Part shown: positions 1-14,021 of the stretch, one piece after another
Layout of the letters: each line of letters starts with the position of its first letter
Numbering within the stretch: the first letter of the stretch is position 1
NCBI GenBank assembly: GCA_902590505.1
Contig: CACIWZ010000001.1
Coordinates: 62,001-126,000 of the forward strand
DNA length: 64,000 nt
DNA from: an uncultured Pelagibacteraceae bacterium
Lineage (GTDB): Bacteria > Pseudomonadota > Alphaproteobacteria > Pelagibacterales > Pelagibacteraceae
Reading direction: 5' to 3'
Position numbers and translations under genes: made by a program
Notes under the pieces: generated by a model
Databases searched by the model: none
What the model saw: only the letters and a program-made list of their open reading frames with translations
Told to the model about the DNA's origin: nothing

Positions 1-50
1 GAAAGATTTACAATTAAATTTCAATCCAACTGAAATGTTAAAAGGATGAT

Positions 51-1388
51 ATGAAAAAAATTCTATTTACTTTATTATTTTACTTTATATTTTTAATTAA
101 ATCTTTTGCATTAATTGAGGTAGACATCACCAGAGGTAATCTAGACCCACTACCTATAGCTGTTTCTCCATTACACGTAGATGTTAAATCAGATAATTTT
201 AAAGATTTAAAAGTAAAAGAACTAGGAGAAAATATTTCTGAGATTATAGAAAAAAATTTTAAAAATACTGGTTTATTTAATCCATTAAAGAAAGATGCAT
301 TTGTTCAAAAACCAGATATTGCCCACCTAAAACCAAGATTTGAAGACTGGCGACTGATAAAAGCTCAAGCATTGGTGACAGGAAAATTATTAATAAAGAA
401 TGAAAAATTAAAAGTTGAATTCAGGCTTTGGGATTTGACAGCCGCACAAGAAATGACAGCTTTAGCTTTTACAACAACACCATCTAACTGGAGGAGAGTA
501 GCACATATTATATCTGATAAGATTTACGAGAGATTAACTGGAGAAGAAGGATATTTTGATACAAGAATTATTTATGTAGCAGAAAGCGGTCCGAAAAGTC
601 AAAGAATTAAAAAATTAGCAATAATGGATCAAGATGGATCCAATACAAAATATTTAACTCTAGGCAATGAATTAGTTTTAACACCTAGATTTAATCCAAC
701 TAATCAAATGGTAACTTACATGTCTTATTTTAGAAATATGCCAAGAGTGTACTTGCTTGATATTGAAACAGGTACTCAAGAGGTTGTAGGGAATTTTCCA
801 GGAATGACTTTTGCACCAAGATTTTCTCCAGATGGAACAAAAATAATTATGAGTTTTGCTAAAGATGGTAATTCAGATATTTATACAATGGATTTAGAGT
901 CCAGAGTAGTTGAGAGAATAACTGAACATTCTTCAATAGATACTTCACCATCTTTTTCACCTGATGGAAAATTTATTGCATTCAATTCTGATAGAAGTGG
1001 ATTACAACAAATTTATGTGATGAGAAGCGATGGCAGTAACGTAAAGAGAGTTACTTTTGGCAAAGGTATATACGGAACACCTGTTTGGTCTCCAAGGGGT
1101 GACTTAATTGCCTTTACTAAAATGCATAAAGGGAGATTTTATATTGGAGTTATGAGAACTGATGGAACTGGAGAAAGGCTTTTAACAGAAAACTATTATC
1201 AAGAAGCTCCTTCCTGGTCACCAAATGGTAGAGTTCTAGTTTTTTATAGAGAAACTAAAGCAGGCGATAAAGGAGAGGGTTTTACAGCTAAATTATGGTC
1301 TATAGATATAACTGGATATAATGAGAGAAAGCTTTACACTAAAACCGATGCATCAGACCCATCTTGGTCCTCATTATTGTCTAAGTGA
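51..1388 (+). CDS. tolB: Tol-Pal system translocation protein TolB
   Basis: 445 aa, signal peptide, repeated WD40-like motifs ([25 protein letters not shown]), next to pal/cpoB. Confidence 0.95.
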   Translation: MKKILFTLLFYFIFLIKSFALIEVDITRGNLDPLPIAVSPLHVDVKSDNFKDLKVKELGENISEIIEKNFKNTGLFNPLKKDAFVQKPDIAHLKPRFEDWRLIKAQALVTGKLLIKNEKLKVEFRLWDLTAAQEMTALAFTTTPSNWRRVAHIISDKIYERLTGEEGYFDTRIIYVAESGPKSQRIKKLAIMDQDGSNTKYLTLGNELVLTPRFNPTNQMVTYMSYFRNMPRVYLLDIETGTQEVVGNFPGMTFAPRFSPDGTKIIMSFAKDGNSDIYTMDLESRVVERITEHSSIDTSPSFSPDGKFIAFNSDRSGLQQIYVMRSDGSNVKRVTFGKGIYGTPVWSPRGDLIAFTKMHKGRFYIGVMRTDGTGERLLTENYYQEAPSWSPNGRVLVFYRETKAGDKGEGFTAKLWSIDITGYNERKLYTKTDASDPSWSSLLSK

Positions 1389-1463
1389 GGTTGAAATTTA
1401 TGTAAAATATACTTGAATAAATTGCAATAATTTGAAATAACCACAATGAACCTAGGGGAAAAA

Positions 1464-1940
1464 ATGACACTAAAATCGAATTTAAAAAATATATTACTTG
1501 TAATCTTCGCAACTTTAATACTTAGCGCATGTTCTACAGCTAAGAAAACTGGAGATATTGATGGAGACGTTTACACTGGAAAAGAAACAGTTGAGTTTTT
1601 AGCTGCTGGTGTGCCTGACAGAGTATTTTTTGCTACAAACAAATCATCACTTACTACTGCATCTAGAGCTACATTAAGAAAACAAGCTACATTTTTAAGA
1701 AAAAATAAAAATCTTAATGTTACAATTGAAGGACACGCTGATGAAAGAGGTACAAGAGAATATAACTTAGCATTAGGTGAGCGTAGAGCTAATGCTGCAA
1801 GAGATTATTTGATGACTTATGGTATTTCTGGAAAGAGAATTTCTGTAATAAGTTACGGAAAAGAGAAACCAGTTAATCCAAAATCATCGCCATTAGCTTG
1901 GTCTCAAAACAGAAGATCAGTTACAGTAAAAGTAAACTAA
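1464..1940 (+). CDS. pal: Peptidoglycan-associated lipoprotein Pal (OmpA domain)
   Basis: Lipobox LILSACS; OmpA motif IEGHADERGTREYNLALGERRA. The ORF track starts at 1446, but GGGGAA just before ATG 1464 favours the later start. Confidence 0.93.
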   Translation: MTLKSNLKNILLVIFATLILSACSTAKKTGDIDGDVYTGKETVEFLAAGVPDRVFFATNKSSLTTASRATLRKQATFLRKNKNLNVTIEGHADERGTREYNLALGERRANAARDYLMTYGISGKRISVISYGKEKPVNPKSSPLAWSQNRRSVTVKVN

Positions 1941-1956
1941 TTTAAGCTTATCAAAT

Positions 1957-1996
1957 TAAAAGACCCTTCTTTACTATGTATTGAGGGGTCTTTTTT
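1957..1996 (+). terminator. Rho-independent terminator downstream of pal
   Basis: AAAAGACCCTTC...GAGGGGTCTTTTTTTT inverted repeat followed by a T tract. Confidence 0.8.
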
Positions 1997-2025
1997 TTGC
2001 CATTTTATCTGATTAGAAAAGAGTC

Positions 2026-2994
2026 ATGAAAAAGTATAAAAACTTTTTGAAAATTTTATTTTTAGTTGCACCTGCATTTATTTTTACAAGTATTTATGCA
2101 GAAGAGGAAGAAATTTATTTAAAAGCTATATCTGATCAAATTCAGGTAATAACTAAAGATCTTAAAACTTTAGAAAAAGCTGTTTATCAGAAATCAGACA
2201 TAGCTGTATCAAGCGCTACTTTGAAAAATACTGATGGTCTTAATGAGGATATTTTAACAAAACATCTTTTAAAATTAAACGAAATTGAAGATCAATTTAG
2301 GGAATTAACAAATAAATTTGAGGAAGTAAATTTTAAACTAGATAAATTATCATCGCGTGTAACCAAAATTCAATCAGATAACCAATTAAGATTTTCAGAT
2401 TTAGAAAGCGGTAACCTCAGTCCTAATGAAAAAATTAAAAATCAACAAGCTGTTCTTCCAGGAACTAGTAAACCACAAGATTTAGGAGCAAATCCTGGTT
2501 ATCAAACTTCAAATTTACCAACCCAACAAAGTATTAATTCTGTCGAGAGCGCTCAAACTGTAATTACTGAAAGACCAGAAAAAAAAGAATCTTTACTTCC
2601 AGAAAAACCAATACCGGAACAATATGAATTTGCTGTCAGCTTTATGAAAATCGGTGATTATGAAACTGCTGAATTCGCATTAAGAGAATTTATTGACAAA
2701 AATAAAGATCATGATCTAGCTGGTAGTGCACAATACTGGTATGGAGAAACATTTAGAATAAGGCAACTTTATTCAGATGCTGCTACCGCTTATTTAGATG
2801 GTTATCAAAATTATCCCAAAAGTAAAAAGGCACCAGATAATCTCCTAAAATTGGGAATTACTATGGTTCAACTTGGAGAAAAAGATCAGGGATGTAAAAT
2901 GATATTAGGACTCAAAAAAGAATACCCAAAAGCAAGCAAGTCTGTGTTACAAAAAGCTCAATATGAGCAAAAAAAATTCAAGTGTAAATCTTAA
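2026..2994 (+). CDS. cpoB: Tol-Pal system protein YbgF/CpoB (TPR)
   Basis: Signal peptide, coiled coil, C-terminal TPRs (YWYGETFRIRQLYSDAATAYLDGYQNYPKSKKAPDNLLKLG); position after pal. Confidence 0.88.
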   Translation: MKKYKNFLKILFLVAPAFIFTSIYAEEEEIYLKAISDQIQVITKDLKTLEKAVYQKSDIAVSSATLKNTDGLNEDILTKHLLKLNEIEDQFRELTNKFEEVNFKLDKLSSRVTKIQSDNQLRFSDLESGNLSPNEKIKNQQAVLPGTSKPQDLGANPGYQTSNLPTQQSINSVESAQTVITERPEKKESLLPEKPIPEQYEFAVSFMKIGDYETAEFALREFIDKNKDHDLAGSAQYWYGETFRIRQLYSDAATAYLDGYQNYPKSKKAPDNLLKLGITMVQLGEKDQGCKMILGLKKEYPKASKSVLQKAQYEQKKFKCKS

Positions 2995-3985
2995 AAAGTG
3001 TTTTGAAGGTACTGAGAGATTTTCTAATATTTATCAAGATTTCAAAAGAAAACTAACAAGGTTTAAAACTAACTCATTTTTAGTTGCCATCTCTGGCGGT
3101 CCTGACAGTTTAGCTCTTGCAGCATTAGTTAAAAATTATAGCTACGAAAAAAAAATTAAGCTACAATTTGTGTTAGTAAATCATAATATTAGAAAAAATT
3201 CTTTAAAAGAGGCAATTAAAGTAAAGACTTTATTAAAAAAATATAAAATTGACCTAAAATTATTAAACAATAAAACAAAGATTACTAATAATATTCAAAG
3301 TCAAGCAAGGCAAATAAGATATGAATTACTTAAAAAATTCTGTATTCAAAAAAAAATCAAAATTATATTGACCGGCCATAATTTGGAAGATCAAGTTGAG
3401 ACATTTTTTATAAGGCTATCTAGAGGTAGCGGTTTAAAGGGTTTATCAGCGATGAAAAATGTGAGCAATCTAAATAATGATATTAAAATATCAAGACCTT
3501 TGTTAGATATAAAAAAAGAGGTTTTAATTAAATTAAGTAAATATGTATTTGGAAAATTTTTTACTGATCCCTCTAATACAAATAGTAAATATCTTAGAAC
3601 AAAAATTAGAAAACTACAAAAACACTTAGTTGAGAGCGGAATTAAATATGATCAAATTATAAGATCAATCAAAAATCTTGCTTCTAGCAGGAGAACACTT
3701 GATGATTATTTAAACAAGACTTTTAAAGATACTATAAACAGATCTAAAGATGTTGTTTACGTTGACTTGGAAAAATATAAAAAATTTAATAATGAGATAA
3801 AGTTAAACATATTGAATAAATCTATCAAGATCTTAAAAAGAAACTATTATCCAGTTAGATCCAAAAAGGTATTAAATTTGATTAAAAAATTAGACAATAG
3901 AAATTTTAAAAAGGCAACCTTAGGAGGTTGCACTTTTTTTGTTAAAAAAGACAAATTATGCCTGAAAAAGGAGCAAAAATTATAA
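2963..3985 (+). CDS. tilS: tRNA(Ile)-lysidine synthase TilS
   Basis: PP-loop SGGPDSLAL, LTGHNLEDQVETFFIRLSRGSGLKGL; position before ftsH. Confidence 0.92.
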   Translation: MSKKNSSVNLKKCFEGTERFSNIYQDFKRKLTRFKTNSFLVAISGGPDSLALAALVKNYSYEKKIKLQFVLVNHNIRKNSLKEAIKVKTLLKKYKIDLKLLNNKTKITNNIQSQARQIRYELLKKFCIQKKIKIILTGHNLEDQVETFFIRLSRGSGLKGLSAMKNVSNLNNDIKISRPLLDIKKEVLIKLSKYVFGKFFTDPSNTNSKYLRTKIRKLQKHLVESGIKYDQIIRSIKNLASSRRTLDDYLNKTFKDTINRSKDVVYVDLEKYKKFNNEIKLNILNKSIKILKRNYYPVRSKKVLNLIKKLDNRNFKKATLGGCTFFVKKDKLCLKKEQKL

Positions 3986-4079
3986 TTTTTGTGAAATTTG
4001 TTATATTTTGTCTTATTTACAACTTAATTAATTTTAAAATATACTTGTTTAAAAACAATTAATGCTTATTTAAGTAAAA

Positions 4080-5975
4080 ATGAATTTAAAAAACTTAATA
4101 ATGTGGGTCATAATAGTCTTACTTTCTGTAGGCCTATTCAACATGTTTCAAGATCCAAATAAAATTAACTCGGAGAAAAACTCTTTGCCTTTCTCAAGTT
4201 TTTTGAGTGAGGTAGATGCAGGTAGAGTGGTTGAAGTACAGATTCAAGGTAACAATATCTCTGGAGTTTTAGCAGATGGAAAAACATTTAAAACTTTCTC
4301 TCCAAACTATCCAGAATTAGTTGATAAACTTTCATCGAACGGAGTAAGTATTAACGCGACACCTCTAGAAGATAAAATGCCTTCACTTTTAGGAATATTG
4401 CTCTCATGGTTCCCTATGCTTTTGTTAATAGGTGTATGGATATTTTTTATGAGACAAATGCAAGGTGGTAAAGGAGGAGCAATGGGCTTCGGCAGATCAA
4501 AAGCAAAATTGTTAAATGAAGCTCAGGGCAAGGTTACTTTTAATGATGTTGCTGGAGTTGAGGAAGCTAAAGAGGAAGTAGAGGAAATTGTTGAATTTTT
4601 AAAAGACCCAAAAAAATTTAGTAGATTAGGAGGAAAAATTCCTAAGGGAGCTTTATTAATAGGTCCTCCTGGTACCGGAAAAACTTTACTAGCTAAAGCT
4701 ATCGCTGGAGAAGCTAATGTTCCTTTCTTTTCAATTTCAGGATCTGACTTTGTAGAGATGTTTGTTGGTGTTGGAGCTTCTAGAGTGAGAGATATGTTTG
4801 AACAAGGAAAAAAACACTCGCCTTGTATTATTTTTATCGATGAAATTGATGCAGTTGGTAGAAGCAGAGGAGCCGGCTTAGGCGGAGGAAACGATGAAAG
4901 AGAACAAACTTTAAATCAGCTATTGGTAGAAATGGATGGTTTCGATACAAATGAAGGAATAATTTTGATTGCGGCTACAAATAGACCTGACGTTTTAGAC
5001 CCAGCTTTATTAAGACCGGGAAGATTTGATAGACAAGTAGTAGTTGGTAACCCAGATATAATTGGAAGGGAAGCTATTTTAAAAGTACATGTTAAAAAAA
5101 TAAACATTGGTCCTGACGTTAAATTAAGAACAATTGCAAGAGGAACACCTGGGTTCTCTGGCGCCGATTTAGCAAATCTAATAAATGAGTCTGCGTTACT
5201 TGCTGCAAGAAAAAATAAAAGAGTTGTGACCATGTCAGATGTTGAGGAAGCTAAAGACAAGGTAATGATGGGGGCTGAAAGAAGATCAATGGTAATGTCC
5301 GAAGATGAAAAAAAATTAACTGCTTATCATGAGGGAGGTCACGCAATCGTCGCTTTAAATGAAAAAGCATCAGACCCTATTCACAAAGCAACTATAATTC
5401 CAAGAGGCAGAGCCTTAGGAATGGTAATGAGATTACCTGAGAGAGATCAATTATCAGTTACAAGAGAAAAAATGCATGCAGATATCTCAGTAGCAATGGG
5501 AGGCAGAATAGCAGAGGAAATAATTTTTGGTCACGATAAAGTCACTTCTGGTGCATCTTCAGATATAGACATGGTAACTAAAATGGCAAAGAACATGGTT
5601 ACTAAATACGGAATGAGCACAGAATTAGGAACAATTGCTTATGGAGAAAATGAAGAGGAAGTTTTTTTGGGTAGATCTGTAACGAGACAACAAAACATGT
5701 CTGAGGAAACTGCAAAAAAAATTGATGCAGAGGTTAAAAAGATTGTTGATAAAGGATATGAAAGAGCTAAGAAAATTTTGAATGAAAAAATAGAGGATCT
5801 ACATAAAATTGCAAAAGCTCTTTTGATATATGAAACTTTGTCCGGAGACGAGATAAGAGATTTAATTTTGAAAGATATAAAACCCACTAGATCTTTTAAA
5901 GAAGACGAGAGCGATGATGGAAAATCATCTTCTGCACTTGGATCACTAGGATTGAAGCCAAAACCCGCAATTTAG
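4080..5975 (+). CDS. ftsH: ATP-dependent zinc metalloprotease FtsH
   Basis: AAA+ Walker [17 protein letters not shown] zinc motif, two N-terminal TMs. Confidence 0.98.
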   Translation: MNLKNLIMWVIIVLLSVGLFNMFQDPNKINSEKNSLPFSSFLSEVDAGRVVEVQIQGNNISGVLADGKTFKTFSPNYPELVDKLSSNGVSINATPLEDKMPSLLGILLSWFPMLLLIGVWIFFMRQMQGGKGGAMGFGRSKAKLLNEAQGKVTFNDVAGVEEAKEEVEEIVEFLKDPKKFSRLGGKIPKGALLIGPPGTGKTLLAKAIAGEANVPFFSISGSDFVEMFVGVGASRVRDMFEQGKKHSPCIIFIDEIDAVGRSRGAGLGGGNDEREQTLNQLLVEMDGFDTNEGIILIAATNRPDVLDPALLRPGRFDRQVVVGNPDIIGREAILKVHVKKINIGPDVKLRTIARGTPGFSGADLANLINESALLAARKNKRVVTMSDVEEAKDKVMMGAERRSMVMSEDEKKLTAYHEGGHAIVALNEKASDPIHKATIIPRGRALGMVMRLPERDQLSVTREKMHADISVAMGGRIAEEIIFGHDKVTSGASSDIDMVTKMAKNMVTKYGMSTELGTIAYGENEEEVFLGRSVTRQQNMSEETAKKIDAEVKKIVDKGYERAKKILNEKIEDLHKIAKALLIYETLSGDEIRDLILKDIKPTRSFKEDESDDGKSSSALGSLGLKPKPAI

Positions 5976-5979
5976 CAGT

Positions 5980-7044
5980 ATGATAAAATATTACACAAGA
6001 GCGTGTAATTTTATATACGGACATCGGGCAAATCAATTAATTAGAGAAAAACGGGCTCTACCTTTATGCGGAAATAAGTATATCGCTTTTTCTGGTATCG
6101 AAGTATTTGAGAGAAAAAATGAAAAAATTAAAAAAAAATTTTTAGATATTAAAAAAATCAAAAAACTTAATAAAATTGAGAAAAAAAAAGTTTTAAAAGA
6201 TATAAAAAAGATTTCCGTAAAAAGAAAAAACTTTCTTAAAAATGTAAATTTTAAAAACCCATCAATAATGGGAATTCTGAATCTTACCCCTGATAGTTTT
6301 TCTGATGGAGGAAAATTTAATAAATTTAATAAATCAATAAGTCAGATCTCACAGATGATCGAGTCTGGTGCAAATATAATAGACTTAGGTGGAGAGTCCA
6401 CAAGACCTGGCTCAAAAACAATAGACTCAAAAACTGAATGGAGAAGATTAGAAAAGGTATTAAAAATATTCAAAAAAAAATTTAATCAAACTTGTCTTTC
6501 AATTGATACTAGAAAATCTATGATAATGGATAAAAGCATTAAATTAGGTGCAGATTTAATTAATGATGTTTCCGGATTTGATTATGACTCTGACTCTCTT
6601 TTAAAATTAAAAGATAAAAATATTTCAAAAGTTCTTCATCATATGCAAGGAACTCCAAATACCATGCAAAATAATCCGAAATATCAAAACGTTTTACTTG
6701 ATATTTATGATTATTTTGAAAATGGAATTAACAACAAATTTAAAGATAAAAAAATTATTTTAGATCCTGGTATCGGTTTTGGTAAAACTTTGAAACATAA
6801 TTTGACTTTGATTTCGAATATATCCTTGTTTCATAGTTTAGGCTTACCTATTATGATAGGTACATCAAGAAAAAGATTTATAAGTCAGATATCAGGCAAA
6901 AATGATAGCGTAGAGAGAATAGGTGGTACACTAGCTTCAACTTTGTTTTTGTTATCTCAAGGCATTCAAATTTTTAGAGTTCATAATGTTAATGAGGTTA
7001 AACAAGGTATTTTGGTATTTGAAAAAATATTAATGAATAAATGA
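5980..7044 (+). CDS. folP: Dihydropteroate synthase
   Basis: GILNLTPDSFSDGG, GGESTRPGS, DVSGF, LDPGIGFGKT motifs after a lysine-rich N-terminal extension of about 90 aa. Confidence 0.93.
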   Translation: MIKYYTRACNFIYGHRANQLIREKRALPLCGNKYIAFSGIEVFERKNEKIKKKFLDIKKIKKLNKIEKKKVLKDIKKISVKRKNFLKNVNFKNPSIMGILNLTPDSFSDGGKFNKFNKSISQISQMIESGANIIDLGGESTRPGSKTIDSKTEWRRLEKVLKIFKKKFNQTCLSIDTRKSMIMDKSIKLGADLINDVSGFDYDSDSLLKLKDKNISKVLHHMQGTPNTMQNNPKYQNVLLDIYDYFENGINNKFKDKKIILDPGIGFGKTLKHNLTLISNISLFHSLGLPIMIGTSRKRFISQISGKNDSVERIGGTLASTLFLLSQGIQIFRVHNVNEVKQGILVFEKILMNK

Positions 7045-8372
7045 AAAATAAATATTTTGGGACTGATGGTATCAGAGGGACCGTTAATAAAGGAAATATT
7101 ACTGGAGAAAAATTTTTTAAGTTTGGTTTAGCATCCGGAACATATTTTAAAAATCAAAAAAAAACTAAACAAGTTGCTGTAATTGCAAAAGACACAAGAT
7201 TGTCGGGCTATACTTTAGAGCCAGCACTCGTTTCAGGTTTGGTGTCAGGCGGCATGCATGTTTTTACGTTAGGTCCTTTGCCTACTAATGGCTTAGCCAT
7301 GCTTACTAAATCAATGAAAGCAAATATGGGTATTATGATTACTGCTTCCCATAATCCTTATTATGATAATGGTTTAAAACTATTTGGGCCTGATGGTATG
7401 AAGTTGTCAGATAAAATAGAAAAAAAAATTGAAAAACTAATTGATGCTAAAAATACGAAACAACTTACTAATCCAAAACAACTCGGAAGAGTTAAGAGAC
7501 TCGAAGATGGCAACGATAGATATATAAAGATACTTAAAAATAATTTCCCTAAAGACTTTCATCTTAATGGGACAAAAATAGTATTAGATTGCGCTAATGG
7601 AGCAGGGTATAAATCTGCTCCAAAACTATTAGAGGAACTTGGCGCTAAAGTAATTTCTATTGGAGTAAAACCAAATGGTTTGAATATTAATGATAAATGT
7701 GGATCGACTTACCCCTCCAAAATAAGATCTGCTGTTAAAAAATTCAAAGCGCATATCGGTATCTCATTTGACGGTGATGCAGATAGAATAATTATGTGTG
7801 ATGAAAATGGAAGAATAATAGATGGAGACCAAATAATTGCTATGTTAGCTCGAAGATGGAAAGCTAAGAAAATTTTAATAGGTGGTGTAGTAGGCACCCT
7901 GATGTCGAATTATGGTTTAGAAAATTTCTTAAGTAAGGAAAAAATAAAATTTATGAGATCAAAAGTTGGCGATAGATATGTAAAAGAAAAAATGAAAAAA
8001 TTAAACTTTAACCTTGGTGGCGAGCAATCTGGTCATATTATTTTGGGAAAATTTGCTACAACTGGAGATGGACTATTAGTTGCCCTAGAGGTTTTGTTTT
8101 CTCTTAGAAAAGGAAAAAAAGCTAGCAAGCTACTAAATGTATTTAAACCTTTACCTCAAATTTTAGAAAATGTAATTGTAAGAGACAAAGAAATAATTAA
8201 TACTCCAAATTGTAAAAATGCTATTCGTAAAGCTAATGTTTTAATGGGAAGTAAAGGAAGAATTTTAGTTAGAAAATCTGGAACAGAACCGAAGATCAGA
8301 ATAATGGCAGAGTCTAATGATAAGTCGAAAATTTATAAATGTATTAAAATTATTAAAAGATCAATAAAATAA
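7041..8372 (+). CDS. glmM: Phosphoglucosamine mutase
   Basis: FGTDGIRG, TASHNPYYDNG, DGDADR, RKSGTEPKIR. Confidence 0.96.
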   Translation: MKNKYFGTDGIRGTVNKGNITGEKFFKFGLASGTYFKNQKKTKQVAVIAKDTRLSGYTLEPALVSGLVSGGMHVFTLGPLPTNGLAMLTKSMKANMGIMITASHNPYYDNGLKLFGPDGMKLSDKIEKKIEKLIDAKNTKQLTNPKQLGRVKRLEDGNDRYIKILKNNFPKDFHLNGTKIVLDCANGAGYKSAPKLLEELGAKVISIGVKPNGLNINDKCGSTYPSKIRSAVKKFKAHIGISFDGDADRIIMCDENGRIIDGDQIIAMLARRWKAKKILIGGVVGTLMSNYGLENFLSKEKIKFMRSKVGDRYVKEKMKKLNFNLGGEQSGHIILGKFATTGDGLLVALEVLFSLRKGKKASKLLNVFKPLPQILENVIVRDKEIINTPNCKNAIRKANVLMGSKGRILVRKSGTEPKIRIMAESNDKSKIYKCIKIIKRSIK

Positions 8373-8374
8373 AA

Positions 8375-11372
<2,998 letters not shown>

Positions 11373-11402
11373 ATCATAGACTTATATATTATAATTCACT
11401 TT

Positions 11403-12383
11403 TCAACTATGTAGTTTATTAAGTAAATCTAACATTTTTTTAAAGTCATCTGGAACATTTGTTTTAAAACTAACCCATTTTCTTTTGGTAGGATGTTGAA
11501 ATTCCAGTGTTTGGGCATGCAATGCTTGTCCTTTGATATTGATTAATTTTTCTAAAAATATTTTATCAATCTTTTTAAATTTAATATTTTTCTTTCCGTA
11601 TTGGTTATCTCCAATAAGCGAAATTCCTTTTGAATTAAAATGAACTCTGATTTGATGAGTTCTACCTGTTTCTAGTTCACATTCTAGAAAGCTAATTTTT
11701 GGTATGTTTTTAATATTATAAACCCTTAAAGTTTTGTAATTTGTAATTGCGACTTTCCCTCTTGTTTCACTAACTGTCATGAGTTGTCTATTTTTATTAT
11801 CTCTTGAAATTAATGTTTTAATACGACCACTTAATGGCCTTATAACTCCCCAAGCTAAACATAAATATTTTCTTTTTATAGTATGATGGCTAAATTGTTT
11901 TCCTAAACTTGAATGGGCTAAATTATTTTTAGCAACGACTAATAATCCGCTAGTTTCTTTATCAATTCTGTGAACAATACCAGGTCTTAATTCACCATTT
12001 AAATTAGATAAATTTTTCTTATATTTATAAGCAAGAGCATTAGCTAGAGTGTTCTCAACATTTCCGGCCCCAGGATGGACCACCATACCTTTTGGTTTAT
12101 TAATAATAAGAATGTCATCATCTTCATAAACAATATCAATTTTAATTTTTTTTGGAATTAATCTATTTTCATTTCTAGATAGAATATTTACAAAAATTAT
12201 ATCCTTTGTTTTTATCTTTGTAGACGGGGAAGAGACGACTGTATTGTTTATCTTAAGATTTTTTGTAAGTATTATTTTCTTTAAAAATGACCTAGTAAAT
12301 TTACTTATTTTTTTAGTCAAATAGATATCAATTCTAGTACCAGCGTCTCTTTTATCAACGGAGAATTTCATTGTTTTATTCAT
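11403..12383 (-). CDS. rluD: 23S rRNA pseudouridine synthase, RluD family
   Basis: S4 domain, GIVHRIDKETSGLLVVAK, LETGRTHQIRVH. Confidence 0.9.
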   Translation of the reverse strand: MNKTMKFSVDKRDAGTRIDIYLTKKISKFTRSFLKKIILTKNLKINNTVVSSPSTKIKTKDIIFVNILSRNENRLIPKKIKIDIVYEDDDILIINKPKGMVVHPGAGNVENTLANALAYKYKKNLSNLNGELRPGIVHRIDKETSGLLVVAKNNLAHSSLGKQFSHHTIKRKYLCLAWGVIRPLSGRIKTLISRDNKNRQLMTVSETRGKVAITNYKTLRVYNIKNIPKISFLECELETGRTHQIRVHFNSKGISLIGDNQYGKKNIKFKKIDKIFLEKLINIKGQALHAQTLEFQHPTKRKWVSFKTNVPDDFKKMLDLLNKLHS

Positions 12384-12408
12384 AAATTAATTTAGATTAT
12401 CTTATATT

Positions 12409-12486
12409 GCGCCGGTAGCTTCAACTGGATAGAGCGCCGGATTTCGGCTCCGGAGGTTATGGGTTCGACTCCTATCCGGCGCACCA
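12409..12486 (+). tRNA. tRNA-Arg (anticodon TCG)
   Basis: Acceptor GCGCCGG/CCGGCGC, anticodon stem CCGGA/TCCGG with loop TTTCGGC, GGTTCGACTCC T-arm, encoded CCA. Confidence 0.95.
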
Positions 12487-12501
12487 AAAATTTATCAAAG
12501 C

Positions 12502-13323
12502 CTAATCAATCCAACTTTTCAATTCTTCTTTATGCTCAACTATAAAATCAGGAAAAGATTTATCTATTTCAATTTTTTTGTAAACATATTCCCTTCCTAA
12601 AATGTCTTTTTTATTTTTTAATTTGTTTTCAATGTTCTCTATTTTATTAAATTTTTCTAAATTATATTCTTGATGTGCATATGATTTTATCTTTTTTGAA
12701 ATTTGAGTGGGTTTTTTAAGAAAACTAAAGTGCCAACCGCCGTCTCTTATCAATTGAGGTGGTTTCGGCCTATAAAATTTAAAAATATTTTTTTTTTTTA
12801 TCTTCAAATTTCTTAACCACTGCGGAGATTTAAGATATTTTTTAACACAAATTTTGGTCCCGAACCAGTCAGGCTCTGTTACATTCAATAAATTAATCTT
12901 ACTCTGAAAGTTTTTTTGAATAAAACATCCGTACCTATTATTTATGTTAAATTTTGTAATTACTTTTGGATTCGGAATTTCATCAATATCAGATATCATA
13001 ATTAGATCATTGTCATTATAGTCTTTAAATCCTTTGGTAAGGTAATTTCTTTGATAGTTTTCTCTTAACCATGAAGGATTATTTCTCCAAGAAAAAGAAA
13101 AAAGTTTTTTTTTAACTGGTAAATTTTCAATTATTAAATAATCAATTTTATGTTTAAATTTGACAAATTTTTCAATGTTAAAATTTAATTTTTTTGGGTT
13201 TCCAGCGTGGTCTATTCTTGACTCAACAATTACAAATTTATCTACAATTTTGTTTAATATATTTAGTCTTAGATCAAGCACTAAGTCCTCATCAAAATAC
13301 ATGAAAGAGTCTATTAGTTTCAT
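12502..13323 (-). CDS. Glycosyltransferase family 17-like protein
   Basis: MKLIDSFMYFDEDLVLDLRLNILNKIVDKFVIVESRIDHAGNPK; DLIMISDIDEIP; WHFSF, typical of GT17 N-acetylglucosaminyltransferases. Confidence 0.75.
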   Translation of the reverse strand: MKLIDSFMYFDEDLVLDLRLNILNKIVDKFVIVESRIDHAGNPKKLNFNIEKFVKFKHKIDYLIIENLPVKKKLFSFSWRNNPSWLRENYQRNYLTKGFKDYNDNDLIMISDIDEIPNPKVITKFNINNRYGCFIQKNFQSKINLLNVTEPDWFGTKICVKKYLKSPQWLRNLKIKKKNIFKFYRPKPPQLIRDGGWHFSFLKKPTQISKKIKSYAHQEYNLEKFNKIENIENKLKNKKDILGREYVYKKIEIDKSFPDFIVEHKEELKSWID

Positions 13324-14021
13324 TGTTTTATTGTAGATGTTGTAAACCCAAGTTTTTTTTTATTTAAATTTTTAGATGAACAGTGTAAGGCAGTTCTATC
13401 AAAAATAAGTAAATCTCCTAATTTCCATTTAAATATTAAATCGACCTCAAGTCCTTTAAAATTCTCTATATTATCATGGCTTAAAAAATTATTATGTATT
13501 TTCTTATCAAAGTTTTTTTCCCCATACAAATCTAGATGCTCTGAAGATCTTTTATTATAACCTTTTGAACTTAATTCTTTTGGATCAATTGAAAAAGTAG
13601 TTGAACAACCATAAAACCTATTTTTAAAAACTATTGTTTCACTATTCTCTGACAATACTAGTAGAGTTTGTTTATATAAAATTTTTTGAAAATCATATCC
13701 AGTATCAACTTGTAATGATACTGGTTTATAACTTTCTTGAAATAAACCTAAGCTATCAAAATTATTTTTACATTTTGGATTGTCCATAGTGAAATCACCA
13801 ATTAAAAATTTTAGTTTTTTTATATATTTTTCTTGTAATTCAGGGTAAAAATTTAAAGTCCATTTTTTTTTAATAATTTTTTGTCTCCTATTATTAATTT
13901 CAACAGGTAATTCATTATAAAGTTTTTGAAATAATTTTACTTCATCTAAGCTGATAAAATTTTTTATCACATAGGGTTTTTGTTCAAAGCTTTTTATTTT
14001 TTCTAAAAATTTATGCATCAT
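13320..14021 (-). CDS. Putative 2-oxoglutarate/Fe(II) oxygenase-like protein
   Basis: HLD (HxD) plus distal WKLGDLLIFDRTALHCSS as in PhyH/cupin-type dioxygenases; weak motif evidence only. Confidence 0.5.
   Translation of the reverse strand: MMHKFLEKIKSFEQKPYVIKNFISLDEVKLFQKLYNELPVEINNRRQKIIKKKWTLNFYPELQEKYIKKLKFLIGDFTMDNPKCKNNFDSLGLFQESYKPVSLQVDTGYDFQKILYKQTLLVLSENSETIVFKNRFYGCSTTFSIDPKELSSKGYNKRSSEHLDLYGEKNFDKKIHNNFLSHDNIENFKGLEVDLIFKWKLGDLLIFDRTALHCSSKNLNKKKLGFTTSTIKQ

Noticed and set aside
4916-5260. 114-aa minus-strand ORF inside ftsH
   Set aside because: Fully antisense to a highly conserved gene; shadow ORF.
5980-6260. Lys-rich N-terminal extension of FolP as a separate gene or fusion
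   Set aside because: Alphaproteobacterial FolP proteins commonly carry an N-terminal extension; no separate domain recognised.
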